Below are positions 44,829-55,406 of a DNA stretch of 64,000 bases, in pieces. Below the pieces are notes generated by a model that saw nothing but the letters and a program-made list of their open reading frames with translations, was not told the DNA's origin and searched no databases. A program made the position numbers and the translations under genes. This stretch comes from Tubulanus polymorphus. Its lineage: Eukaryota > Nemertea > Palaeonemertea > Tubulaniformes > Tubulanidae. The stretch lies in contig NC_134025.1 of NCBI RefSeq assembly GCF_964204645.1, forward strand, positions 18,692,001 to 18,756,000. Direction: 5' to 3'. Positions within the stretch are counted from its first letter, which is position 1; every line of letters starts with the position of its first letter.

Positions 44829-46035
44829 AGGGTTTTCTGTTATTTCACAGAAAACCCTATTGATATCCGCGTGATTATTATTATTATCATTTTCTTCCAC
44901 ACTATTTTTACTAAAAGAACAAAGGCTTTGTTACCTTGCCGCTGTTGTCGATACAATCCGTCTGACATCATTCAGCTCACTTCGATCTACAAATACCCCG
45001 TGCGTATTTTGAAGAATCATCATTAGAAAGGCACTGTCGGGCCGTAAACATCAAAAATTGAGCCCCATTCAAAGAGCCGACATGTTTTTCTAAGTCCTCT
45101 TTCCGAAATCTATCGCACGTTTCTTGTCACATCAATTATCAATTCAAGCACAAATTAACAAATTTATTACCCAAAGATTGCACATTCTGTCGCAGTTTTT
45201 AAAACTAATTTTAACAATAGCCCAATTTCCTCATCAAATCGTATTACCGATATACAGGAAATTTACTACTTAAGATTTTAAAAGCACTGTCGAGCCGTAA
45301 ACATCGACGAATCGACGTGTGTCACAACATCGTCGTTCCGGGGATCAGCTGCGAGTTTCACCTCATCATGAGAATCAATCGAGTACAAATTAATTTATTA
45401 CTACCAGTGATTTGGCTGCGGGCGTCATGCAGTTAGTTTAGCAATACCTATTTTTCTTTATCAAATTAACCGTGTATTTACTAAGATAAATCATAAGTGT
45501 ACCGGGGAGTCGTAGGCCTAAACGAAACACGCCGAAGAGATATAGCGGAGAAAAGCTGTTATGTCGACGAGGTATCAAAATAAAAGAATATATTACTTTA
45601 TTCGGCCACGGGCTTCAACCTCTATATCAATACCATCAATACTCTATATTTCCTACAGTACATACCGATCATTGTCAAATGCACAAGGTATTTACTAAAT
45701 ACAAGTATATAACACAATCCTTTCCGTATGCTGGACTCACACTTGACATTCGGAGTAAGCGTTCGCTGTGGGGGAAAGGGATCGTTCGCTGTGTCGCTTG
45801 AATGAAGTGTTTATCGAGTTTGACGCGGCTTTAGGCCTACCGGTACTGAGCTTACTGTCTCAAACAAACACAGTATAATTGTTGCGTTTATTAACGGACT
45901 CATTGGATTGAACTTCAAAACAAAATTTACGATATTTAGGTGGGTTGTTATTCAATAGGCCTACGACCAATCCATCCGGATGTTAGGCCTACGCATATAC
46001 ATAGGCCTACATAGGCTAGTAGCCTCTACTAGGTT
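44829..46035 (-). repeat. 1.1-kb dispersed repeat, copy B (inverse)
   Basis: Starts with the hairpin AGGGTTTTCTG (44829-44839) / CAGAAAACCCT (44848-44858) and runs inverse to copies A and C, through TTTACGGCCCGA blocks, CTCGACGAGGTATC-type words and GTATTTACTAAATACAAG, to CCTCTACTAGG near 46035. The last 55 bp (45981-46035) are shared with copy C only. It sits 65 bp after Rab exon 7. Confidence 0.8.
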
Positions 46036-46110
46036 AAGCGTTCGCTGTGGGGGAAAGGAGATCGTTCGCTGTGTCGCTTGAAGTGTTTATCGAGTTTTAC
46101 GCGACCTTAA
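46036..46110 (-). repeat. Duplicated internal piece of the 1.1-kb repeat
   Basis: Reads TAAGCGTTCGCTGTGGGGGA, GATCGTTCGCTGTGTCGCTTG and GTGTTTATCGAGTTTTACGC, a second copy of 45757-45836 placed directly beyond the end of copy B. It shows that this end of the family is rearranged or extended here. Confidence 0.75.
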
Positions 46111-46204
46111 GGCTTTAGTATGGTGGCTGATAAGGGCCACACGTATATGCAAATGAGGGCGACATTATGACAAAACGACAAAACTAAAATAACGAGACAA
46201 AACA

Positions 46205-46750
46205 ATAATTTTGGTTTTGGTGCCCGCGACAATTCATTATTTTGGTTTTATCGCCCGCGACAATTCATTATTTTGGTTTTATCGCCCGCGACAATTCATT
46301 AATTCGGTTTTGTCACCCGCGACAAATCAATATTTTGGTTTTGTCGCCCGTGACAATTCAAGATTTTGGTTTTATCGCCCGCGACAATTCATTTTTTGGT
46401 TTTGTCGCCCGCGATAATTCATTATATTGGTTTTATCGCCCGCGACAATTGACTAATTTGGTTTTGTCACCTGCCACAAATCAATATTTTGGTTTTGTCG
46501 CCCACGACAATTCAATATTTTGGTTTTATCGCCCGCAACAATTCATTATTTTGGTTTTATCGCCCGCGACAATTCATTATTTTGGTTTTGTCGCACGGAA
46601 CAATTCATTATTTTGGTTTTATCGCCCGCAAAAATTTTTTTTTTGTTGCGGTTTTATCGCCTGCGACAATTCAATATTTTGGTTTTATCGCCTGCTACAA
46701 TTCAATATTTTGGTTTTATCGCCAGCGACAATTCAATATTTTGGTTTTAT
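46205..46750 (+). repeat. 31-bp minisatellite, about 17 units
   Basis: Each unit has a CGCCCGCGACAATTC core and a TATTTTGGTTTT core. The unit is about 31 bp, not a multiple of 3, so the three forward frames read the same cyclic peptide shifted by one unit, and nearly all units lack stops. Long overlapping frames therefore appear at 46211-46417, 46242-46772, 46489-46755 and 46520-46762 (GFIARDNSLFWFYRPRQF type). I do not call any of them a gene. A few units are shortened or altered (for example near 46391 and 46625). Confidence 0.9.
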
Positions 46751-46913
46751 CTTAGGAACTGATGAATGTTAGACAGAATTAGCCGCATTAGAGTAATGCA
46801 ATTCTTTGCTTGATATACACTGCGTATAGGTTGGCTTTGTTATGACATTAGAATGCAAAGAATTGCATTACTCTAATGCGGCTAATTCTGTCTAACATTC
46901 ATCAGTTCCTAAG
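46751..46913. repeat. Perfect inverted repeat, 59-bp arms
   Basis: 46751-46809 and 46855-46913 are exact reverse complements over 59 bases (left arm begins CTTAGGAACTGATGAATG), with a 45-base loop. It directly adjoins the last minisatellite unit. No target duplication is evident (TAT before, TCT after). A foldback-type element, a very recent inversion-duplication or an assembly fold-back could each explain it. Confidence 0.9.
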
Positions 46914-48317
46914 TCTATCCTCGGTATTACATCTAACCATGATCTATCTTACTTACTATCACTAAATGATTATCCAGAATGATGATTTATATGTCCGTGT
47001 TCCATGCTGTCGACTAGAGAATGCCATGGATTGCTAGTCAAATCCTTAGATTCAACAGTTAATCATTATCATTAATATGTAGGCCTTCGAAATCAAGAGG
47101 CATTTCGTCAGAATTCGAAATCCAAACAGGTATAAAAATAAATTGAATTGCTCTTGTGGCATATTTCCTATTCGTTACTATAGACAGCCGTCCCTGTAGT
47201 GACATAGTTCTTTTAATAGACGCAGTACCATGCATTCAGCAGAAGCAATGTATACACTAAACAGGTGTGCGAACATCTAAATTATCAATTCTAACTAGAT
47301 TGAAAAGATTTTTCCAATTTTGAAATAACCTAGCCTTATTGTATACTATTACCTATCATTTAGAGTAAAAAGTGGAAAATCTTTAAAAAAATGTTGATTA
47401 CCCTTTGAAGTACATGAACATATATGTTCAATATATGATTAAGCAATGCCTAAAAATGCTCAGAATGCATGACGATGAGACAAAAATTTCTGAGGGAGGA
47501 CTCCCAGAAACACATTAGAATATATCCTCGTCCATTCCTATTCCAAAATTCGACGATGATCATTGTGAAAGATTTGTGATGTGCTGATCTAACCGTGTGG
47601 GACATTATCTGTGGGTTTTTTATCCATGTTGACTTTTCTTAAACTGTATGTTTATAATACAAAGCCTAATATCATTCAAAACCACTGTTGAGATTTTTCT
47701 AAATTCACTGCCAAAATTTTTCTATTTTTTTTAAATAAAAACGGCCGACCGACCCACTGCCGACGTATGAGCTACGTATGTTTGAATTCAAGCGCGCATC
47801 GTGTGAAAACATGCCTTGACATGTGGCCTAATTTAAGTTTTCCAGGAAACTGGCAGTGTTCCAATAAGCTGCCATTCATTCTCATAGTGACTATATCAAA
47901 GCTGGTAACGTAAAAGCGCGCACATATTCAATGTACTGTTTCATTTTTAACACAGAGATGACGCTCTGGACGAAGTTTTAATTTCAGAATAATTCTCGAA
48001 ATCTACGTTATTAGACAAATTTCCCGTGCACTATGTAGATGATTTTTGCGATATTGTTTCCATGTAAAAAAGGTGATAAATTTGTTTTTTTTTTTGCCCA
48101 AAAAATTTTGCAAAAAAAATTACTACCTACCTACCGACTCATCCTGAAAAGTTGAGTCGGTGTTACGGCAAACAGACAATTATTTTGGGATGGCCTTATT
48201 TGAATATTTTTTTCATATTGTGAAACATATTTTTTTTTTAATATAAAATAGTTTCCCTGTCGCGCCTACCTGTACCCTACAAAATGTTGGACGTGGACCG
48301 TAACCAAATGTATATCT
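46914..48317. other. Non-coding stretch downstream of exon 7
   Basis: No gene seen. A palindrome-like ACCGACTCATCC...GAGTCGGTG lies near 48134-48161. Most of it cannot be assigned. Confidence 0.45.
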
Positions 48318-48482
48318 TTGGTCTTATTTGAATACAAAATAATTCTTTACGAAAGATAAAATACGATATAAACTTGTGGAACTTTGAAGTCACGAACAGA
48401 TTTTTCAAGCAATGCCCTACTTATTCCAAACAACCTCTAGCTTTCAAGGTAAACCACACTTTGCCCATGGGCAATTTGTTTT
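48318..48482 (-). repeat. Repeat shared with 56816-56975
   Basis: Both copies read GGTCTTATTTGA, ACAAAATAATTCTTTA, GAACTTTGAAGTCACGAA, CTCTAGCTTTCAAGGTAAAC and CTTTGCCCATGGGCAATTT. In both places a LINE-like coding remnant lies just to the right on the minus strand, so it may be the common 3' part of that LINE. Confidence 0.7.
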
Positions 48483-48517
48483 TGGTTGATTTTAAATTCT
48501 AAAACTTTCTTTATATA

Positions 48518-49260
48518 TTATGCAGTTCTTGTGCGCCGCTTAATATAATTGAGGCTGTTCCTGTTAAAAAAACGAGCATCATTCATGTTTAGCCCAACTA
48601 CTTTTTTAAACATTCTGTCTTTCTTACTAGAAGCCTTTAATATTCCTTTGGTCATCCAAGGTTCGATTAATATGATTTCATTAGATTTTTTAAATTTGAT
48701 TGGAGATACTAAATTTATTGCTAATTGAATATTATTTATAATGAGATCGTATCCCTGCTCACTTAGTAGATTATCTAATTCTCTCCAGTCTTGTGATGTC
48801 AATTTTGTCTTAATTCTTTCAATGTTTTGATCAAATAGATCTCTATATTGTGATTGTTGAGATTCTTTTTAGAGGTGATTGAAACAAAACAAGGAAAATG
48901 GTCGGAAATTGGCAGTGTCATAATATAACTTTTGTATTGAAAAAAAATCAGGACTTAGATAATGTTATCTATTAGTGTTGCAGTTTCGTGAGTAACACGT
49001 GTTGGCCATTGCAGGCAAAAGGCTATGTTCAAAATTTAAGTCAAGGAATTGGGCAGTATGTTTATGTACAACATATTTAATTAAATCTAAATTTTGATCC
49101 ATGCCTAAAATTACCGATTTGTCCTCCACGTTCATTTTTTACAGCAAGGCTTCATGAATATTTAAAAAAACTCTAACTCATTTTTCCAGGAATTCTATAC
49201 ATTTCGCCAATAATGGTGTTCTTTCTTTTTTTGACGCCTTATAAAACGTTACCATTATGA
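48518..49260 (-). pseudogene. LINE endonuclease-domain remnant
   Basis: Minus-strand pieces read, in order: NTIIGEMYRIPG, DKSVILGMDQNLDLIKYVVHK and LDLNFEHSLLPA, ISDHFPCFVSI-like sequence near 48900, then EPWMTKGILKASSKKDRMFKK (48518-48802). These fit the second half of the apurinic-type endonuclease of non-LTR retrotransposons (the GMDQN/GDFN block and the SDH block) and the linker before reverse transcriptase. Frameshifts separate them. Confidence 0.65.
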
Positions 49261-49838
49261 AACCTAAACAATGTTAACCATTCAGCGTCATTTTACAAAC
49301 GACAACCGTAAATCGATGTGCAAAACGTCACAGGTTTATGTGTACACATACAAGCTATTTGGCAAAATATTATTGATAAAGATGTAGAATGGCTCCCTGT
49401 GATTATATAATGACCTCTATTTGAACGTCGAAATGTTATATTGCATTGAATATCATGATAAGTCGTATTGTAATAGTAAAGTATGTATGATTATATCAGC
49501 AGCGGCAGGCATAAATAGAAATGATAAGTAAATCGGATAATTCTGTTAAATGGCGGATGTATACACGATTTGGAAGTCTGATATAAAAGTCAGACCCTGA
49601 CATGGGGATGCTAGTGGAATGACAAAGCTATCTACGATCTGAGTAGGGCTAGCGTGAATTTCATCGGCGGCTACAAGCGGTCTATATAAAAACGTGTAAA
49701 CAAATAATTTCAATATTCAAATGTTTTAGAAAATATGTTCGATATTAGGAGTATGCAGGTTTCATGAGATTAGCAATTTATAATAGCATAGCTGTCATAT
49801 ACGGCTCCGCGTCCACTGATGGCATGTGTATAAGGTGA
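49261..49838. other. Non-coding stretch, no gene seen
   Basis: No recognised gene or repeat. It separates two LINE remnants of the same orientation. Confidence 0.4.
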
Positions 49839-50210
49839 CAATTCAATTCAATACTTTATTGATCCTTATTACATTGAAATTCCAGGATGAAATTCCCAAA
49901 TTCAATAAAGTTACAAATTTTAGAATAAGAAAATACAAAATACAAGACACATGGGTAATTCATACAGAATAACATGAATAAGTTATTTAAATGACGATGT
50001 CTACTTCAACCCAGATTCAAGTCTAAGATGCCGAGTGACAGCCAAACCGGGCCCCGGGACCGGGCCGCTGGCTACACGATATGCTCGAAGTCATGATGAA
50101 GCAGACATCAGAAGAGCTCTTTCTTTAACCATGGAGGCAATGAAGTTGCAGACCAGCTTAGAGCAAAAGTGAATCGAAGTCGGTGACAAGTTGACAATTT
50201 TTTTTTTAAT
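49839..50210 (-). mobile_element. Retroelement 3' end, inverse (TTCAA)n tail
   Basis: Begins TTCAATTCAATACTTTATTG, the inverse of the TTGAATTGAA tails seen at 14.3 and 35.2 kb, so a minus-strand LINE or SINE ends here. The adjacent GC-rich stretch (50048-50070) has no recognised domain. Confidence 0.45.
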
Positions 50211-51060
50211 TAGACCAGTCGAAGACTGTATCATCTACCCAATCGCCAAATCTCGTAATTCCCCAAATATCTTAAAACTTCGATTTCAAATTTGCAATTC
50301 CACATTAGCTTATCCCAGAAATTCTACATTTTTTCGCAGGCATCAAATAATTTATTAAAGTTAATTTTCTTGTTTATTGTTAACTCCAATAACACAGGAT
50401 TCAAAATAGCCTTCCTCAACCCTTGCAGTGCAGACTTATCAATACCCTATAGTGCTAGAGATAATTTGAAAATTTTAAAAAATTTCACCCTATTGTGTTG
50501 AATAACCGTAATACCACTATAGTGCGTATACACCGCGGCACGGTATATCGTTAGTTACTAATATTTCACTATGTTTGGCAGGTGCTGCCATATTTCAATA
50601 GAGATAAAAACTAACTACCAATTACATCAATACACCGCAATGCAGTGTACTAGCAAAATTCATAACCGATTCATACACCGCACTGCAGTGTAGATGCACT
50701 GAAAGGGTAAAAAAACTGAGATCCTCCCTGAATTTAAAGTCACTTATAATTCCAACCCCTCTTCTCTAGTTTTACTAAGCCTATGTTTTTCAATGAAGTT
50801 ATGTCCCGGAATTTTATACATTATCACAGTTTTGGTCATTTAGAAAGGTTCACATAGTAATAATACATCAATGTCATAATACCTACATTTACAGTTTTCT
50901 AGTAAACTTTTTATACCATTCATTTTAGAGGGAATACTATGAACATTGAGGTGGATTACATTCAAATCTTGCTTAGTGTTTTCATTTGATTTAAGGTCAA
51001 CTAAGACTATGATTGTGTGGGCAGGAATTATCCAGGGGTTTAAAATCAGTATCAAGCAAA
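50211..51060 (-). pseudogene. LINE N-terminal endonuclease remnant, split by a MITE
   Basis: 51055-50840 encodes QDLNVIHLNVHSIPSKMNGIK and YYDIDVLLLCEPF, the first strand and helix of a LINE endonuclease. After the MITE at 50420-50707 the minus strand continues with GYFESCVIGVNNKQEN, which fits a later endonuclease strand. The rest is unclear. It may belong to the same LINE family as 48518-49260. Confidence 0.55.
50416..50711 (+). mobile_element. piggyBac-type MITE, copy 3 (288 bp)
   Basis: 50420-50707 begins CCCTTGCAGTGC and ends GCACTGAAAGGG. It matches copy 1 along its length in the same direction, including ACACCGCA palindromic words. The flanks are TCAA and TAAA rather than TTAA, so it is older or has decayed flanks. 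It interrupts the LINE endonuclease remnant. Confidence 0.8.
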
Positions 51061-53207
51061 TCGTAAATATCCAGATTCTGCTGTTTAGATATTTAATCCA
51101 GTTTAGCTGAAAGGTCTGTATTACCTAGACACATAATTGAAAATGTATGCAGACCAATTAAGAATAAGGTATAAGCTGTGTGAAAGAGGATGTGAAATGA
51201 TAAATGAAATCCACGACGCATTACAGTAGTATATACACATAATAATGTTCAGTATAAGCTGTTGATCAATACAAAAAATATCAAATTATTTCGCCTTGCA
51301 TGTTGGTTATTTGCAATAATTTACATTTTAGATTCAGCGTATAGGATTACTTCAAGTCTGCAAAATTTGTCTTCATTTGCTCTAGTTCAGTAAGTAGTAA
51401 GTGTTAGATTTTTGGTTTACCTTTGTCGGCAGTATGAGGTTGGCATTAAGCCAATTCATGTAAAATCGTTTTCTTATGTGAGCATTTTTTTCATTGGTTC
51501 TCGGGTTAAACGACGTATAATCGATTCGATTGAAGACATGACGAACCTTCGTCGATGACATGGTCAACTTTGTTTATATTCGACGAATAACTGTTTTTGG
51601 CAGGAAAATTCTTAGCTCTTGCGTATAAAATTGCAATGACCTCGATTGGGGGGTGTCATCTCTAAGAGCGAATGTGATTGGCTGTTTTTGGGATACACCG
51701 GGAATTCTGGCGCTATTGAAATAATTATGGGAATTAATGGCGAACGTTTCATGGGACTAGGTGCCGTATATGTGCAGATTTGAAATGCTCATTGTTGGTG
51801 AGAATATAATTATTTCACATATCATAGGTATTGTTTCATTTTAATACCCAGTGATTGTGTTGACTGGGATTGAAGTGAAGCAAACGTTCACTACACAAGG
51901 CCTCCACGTGCGCGGGAGTGCTAAACATTAGACTGTTGCACACACAAACACACGCTCATACAGACAACTATATGGTGATGCTGTAACGCTGCTTGACGCG
52001 TGCACGTTTGGTATGATAACAGGGTAAATAATCGTTGTAGCAGAAGATGAGCGCTGTGTTTTCTGTTTGATAGAATTTGTAATAAATTGTAATTTCTTGT
52101 GACCTGAAAATACTAAGCAGCAATTTATAGGTAGAGGTCGAGGTCTGAATATTGTAGTGGTAAATTCCAGGATTTAATAACGATCTTATGCTACGCCCCG
52201 GTGTTTTAGCTTCCACCGCCATACATTGGAAGAGGTTTCGTTTCCAAGACTCAATATTCAGCCACCCTCTGATATGTGACATCATATGAACTTTATTTGA
52301 ATATTTTTAGGACGATGGTACGTAGTACGCGTACGATTACGTCCGTTTAACGCCACGTACGCGTCTGAAACTTTCACAGTCGCTTAACCATTACTGAGCG
52401 GAATATTTTCCCACGGACTATCCCTCGGTGCGGGTTTTTTTTCACCAAAAAATACCATAATAGACCTCTAATTTTCTAATACTGATATTGAAAGAATGAA
52501 TGAATGTTTAGTCACCAAACTCCACATGTATACATATATGACCTGTAAGAACCTTTTCACTGCAAAAAAATAGCCAAAAAATTGTGTTTGGTTACCATTG
52601 CAACCGATGACCTAATTTATGTGTCCGCTGCATGGAATCTGACATTCATTTGCTGAAAAACCAAGATTACTTAGTTCTCTGATGTGTCAGAAGGTGCAAC
52701 TGATAGTTTTCTCAAGCCTAATAATGTTTTCTATGAGTATCAATATGATTTGGTTGATTATCTGAATGAAAATGAAATATCTGGCCACTTTTTGAATCCA
52801 TGCCGCTGGTCGAAATTTGAAAAAAAGCATCATCTGACTCAAATTCCAAGATGTTCATAATTGTATGCAGTCCATCAAATATGATAACCAATAACCAATA
52901 TGATAAGCAATAAAAGGAGGTACTTCATGTATAACAGCAGCCAAAATATGGACATCCAGGTCCTGTTGCCAGGGAAACCAACAAGTATTTGAAAATTGAA
53001 AATGAAAATTTTATATGTAAAATTCAAATAAATTTTATATCTAAAATTCAAATTCAACATGTCAGGAGCAATCTACAGTGATGTATATAAAGAACAATAA
53101 AAGTCTCTTATTTCAAGTTTACTATTTCTGTCCCCCTGAGAATGCCTTCTGGGATGAAACTGGCTTTGCTTTTGGCTGCGCATAATCAACAAGCGAGTGA
53201 TATCTCA
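51061..53207. other. Non-coding stretch; piggyBac 3' flank at the right
   Basis: Frames at 51382-51567, 51968-52285 and 52875-53060 have no recognised domain. The piggyBac gene's 3' untranslated part and its expected CCC...TTAA end should lie here, but I did not find the end, so that side may be truncated. 53135-53207 still reads the lost C-terminal tail of the transposase in another frame. Confidence 0.5.
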
Positions 53208-54635
53208 TCATGCATTCTGGATGCATGGGGGGTTTGTCCCTGCAGGTCCCACAAACATACTGGGTCTCATTTCTATACTCCTTCCCCAGTTTTCTGTCAC
53301 TGCAAACCTTGCACTCGTTTGGTTGCCAAACTTCAGGGGGAAATGGGGATTCCCATCAAGGCGATCAACATTGTTCTTGGGATGAAGTCGAGGTCTACCA
53401 GCAGCGCGATTTTGATTTGGTTTTACAAGCGCATTTACAAGAGACAAGCGAAACTGTTTTGTTGTCATGACATCCCTCTCTTGTCTTTCAGCCTTATCTG
53501 TTTCATACAAGATGTATGAATTGACAATAGTGACCTCCAAATCATGGAAGAATATCTTCCGCCACCACTTGACTGATTTACGGTCAAACGGATAGTAACA
53601 ACAAAGTTGATCATTAGTGTCAACCCCTCCCATGTTCGCGTTGTAGTCTGTAATACAGATTGGTTTCTGCTTGGCTGGATTATTAGGTTTCTTTGACGGT
53701 ACACTGACCCACTTATCTGATCTGTGGCCATTGGTTATCATGGTGATAACTCTTTTGTCCTTCCACTGAACAACCAATATATCATCCTTTCGAAAAGCCA
53801 CAAGATCTCCAACTTTCATGCCTTTACTGGTTTTCAAAATTTTTGGCAGGCCTTTTCTATTAGGCATAATTGTTCCAGTCAAATTAAAACCCAGCTCAAT
53901 CAGTCTCTCGGCTAAATCGACAGACCAAAAGTAACGATCAGCAAATAACCAGTGTCCACAGTGAGCTAGTGGTGTTACCAAGTCAAGTACATGTTGTCCA
54001 GATTTACCGTATTCACCTGGATCCAGACCGCCATTATCGTCCTTCCCTACATACAAGTTTTGCTGCCACATATAAGATAAGTTGCTATCAGCTAATGTGA
54101 AGAGCTTGAGTCCCCACTTTATAGGTTTTTTAGGGCAATACTGGCGGAATGACACTCGGCCTTTGAATTTTACCATTGTCTCGTCAACAGCAATGGCCTC
54201 GCCCATTTCGTAAAGGGCTTGACTTTGAGCATTTATATGGTCGATCACCCACTTTATCTTGTACGATTTGGAAGGAATGTTTTGCCCATGTGGCAGCAGT
54301 TCAGCAACATGAAAGTGCCAGAACAGTAAATAGAACTCATCACGGCTCATAGATGAGTGGAAGAATGGTATGTTTATTCGGAAGTTACTTGAAAAATAAT
54401 CTGACAAACGTGGAAGTCTGATGATACCCATATTTATACACATACCCATCAGCGTTCTAATGTCATCCTTTGTTGGGGTTTTCCACTCTTTCAATCTTGA
54501 ATTCGGTTTCAAGTTCATTCTCGCAATTTTGTCATGAGTCACAGTATCAGTGTTCTGAGCAATGCGATTGATAATAGCATCTGACCAGAATAGGTTGAAA
54601 AAGTCGATTGGCTCTCTTCGCAGCATAGCCGGTAA
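53208..54635 (-). CDS. piggyBac transposase, exon 2
   Basis: Cut-and-paste transposase that inserts at TTAA. The frame extends to 54710, but an acceptor (TTTTCCAG, ending 54636) places exon 2 from LPAMLRREPIDFFNLFW. The three catalytic Asp lie in AVDETMVKFKGR (D176 counted from the frame's first Met), LFADRYFWSVDLAERL (D258) and GGVDTNDQL (D364); all are intact and in normal order. At the C-terminus the frame turns to QTSARFAVTENWG. One frame over, the same DNA reads CKVCSD, YVCGTCRD and PPMHPECMMRYHSL, the Cys-rich zinc-binding end of piggyBac proteins, so a frameshift near 53320-53330 cuts off this domain. Closest in style to animal PGBD4-like proteins. Confidence 0.9.
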   Translation of the reverse strand, partial: LPAMLRREPIDFFNLFWSDAIINRIAQNTDTVTHDKIARMNLKPNSRLKEWKTPTKDDIRTLMGMCINMGIIRLPRLSDYFSSNFRINIPFFHSSMSRDEFYLLFWHFHVAELLPHGQNIPSKSYKIKWVIDHINAQSQALYEMGEAIAVDETMVKFKGRVSFRQYCPKKPIKWGLKLFTLADSNLSYMWQQNLYVGKDDNGGLDPGEYGKSGQHVLDLVTPLAHCGHWLFADRYFWSVDLAERLIELGFNLTGTIMPNRKGLPKILKTSKGMKVGDLVAFRKDDILVVQWKDKRVITMITNGHRSDKWVSVPSKKPNNPAKQKPICITDYNANMGGVDTNDQLCCYYPFDRKSVKWWRKIFFHDLEVTIVNSYILYETDKAERQERDVMTTKQFRLSLVNALVKPNQNRAAGRPRLHPKNNVDRLDGNPHFPLKFGNQTSARFAVTENWGRSIEMRPSMFVGPAGTNPPCIQNA

Positions 54636-54860
54636 CTGGAAAAGATAAAATTTTATGTGATCAAGGGCCTGAATAAACAAATCAGAAATGAAATTATATA
54701 AATCCTTCATTTTCCATAAAAATCTAGGGAATTTTTATGCAAAATAAAATGAATTTATTCACGTGTGTGATCTCCCGAAATTTGTCGGAACATTTTTGTT
54801 TGAAAATAACCCACCCTGTAAACACCATATAAATCTAATTTTTACTTTAGAATTGCTCAC

Positions 54861-55196
54861 CTTTGTACCTGGGTGTCCGACAAATGGTTCCTGTTGTGGA
54901 TATGTTGGATCATCTTCGCTTGAGACACACAACCAGTCACCATCATCAAATTTTGAGTCATTATTAGGGGGTGGGGGAAGATTTCGGCCCCCTATGCCAT
55001 CATCTGACTGGCCATCATTTGAGTTGTCCGGTTCAGAATCATCGGACTGTCCCTCTGATTCATCCAGCACCGTACTCTCGTCTTGAAAATATTCCGAATC
55101 GCTGTTATCTGACACGGCATTGTCATTATCGTCACTATCCAAAATTTGATCAATCACGTCAGCCACTTGGATTCGAGAAGGCCTGCGCGCCGCCAT
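54861..55196 (-). CDS. piggyBac transposase, exon 1 (acidic N-terminus)
   Basis: The frame starts MAARRPSRIQVADVIDQIL and continues with a Ser/Asp/Glu-rich stretch (DSDDNDN, SEYFQDES), as piggyBac N-termini do, ending VGHPGTK before a donor GTGAGC (54860). An intron of 225 bp joins it in phase 0 to exon 2, giving VGHPGTK-LPAMLRREP, which restores the normal '(F)xGxPG..' region before DFFNLF. The frame continuing to 54759 is intron read-through. Confidence 0.75.
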
Positions 55197-55390
55197 GTTG
55201 CGTATTATAGTATACTACGATAGTTGTAATGAAAGCTATGACAGTGCAGATCGATAATCTAATAATAGTCCTTATTTCTAACACGAGGCGGCAGTACTAT
55301 CTAGTGCTGAACTTGCGGTCCCGATTTCCCGACAATCGTCGGAGCCAGTACCTATTTTAAAAATGGATCCCCCCGACATTTTCGGTTTCA

Positions 55391-55406
55391 GCGCACTAAG
55401 GGTTAA
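55391..55406 (-). mobile_element. piggyBac element 5' end (CCC...TTAA)
   Basis: Reads GCGCACTAAGGG (55391-55402) then TTAA (55403-55406). On the minus strand this is TTAA-CCCTTAGTGCGC, a piggyBac-type end about 195 bp upstream of the transposase start. It shares the CCCTT(T/A)...GTGC pattern with the MITEs at 4.5, 9.3 and 50.4 kb (CCCTTTCAGTGC) but is not the same sequence. Confidence 0.65.

Noticed and set aside
46211-46772. Four overlapping open frames of 68-176 codons
   Set aside because: All are readings of the 31-bp minisatellite in its three frames; no other coding evidence.
53142-53519. 125-codon plus-strand frame and others over the piggyBac gene
   Set aside because: Antisense shadows of the transposase; only 53135-53207 of the minus strand adds information (the shifted C-terminus).
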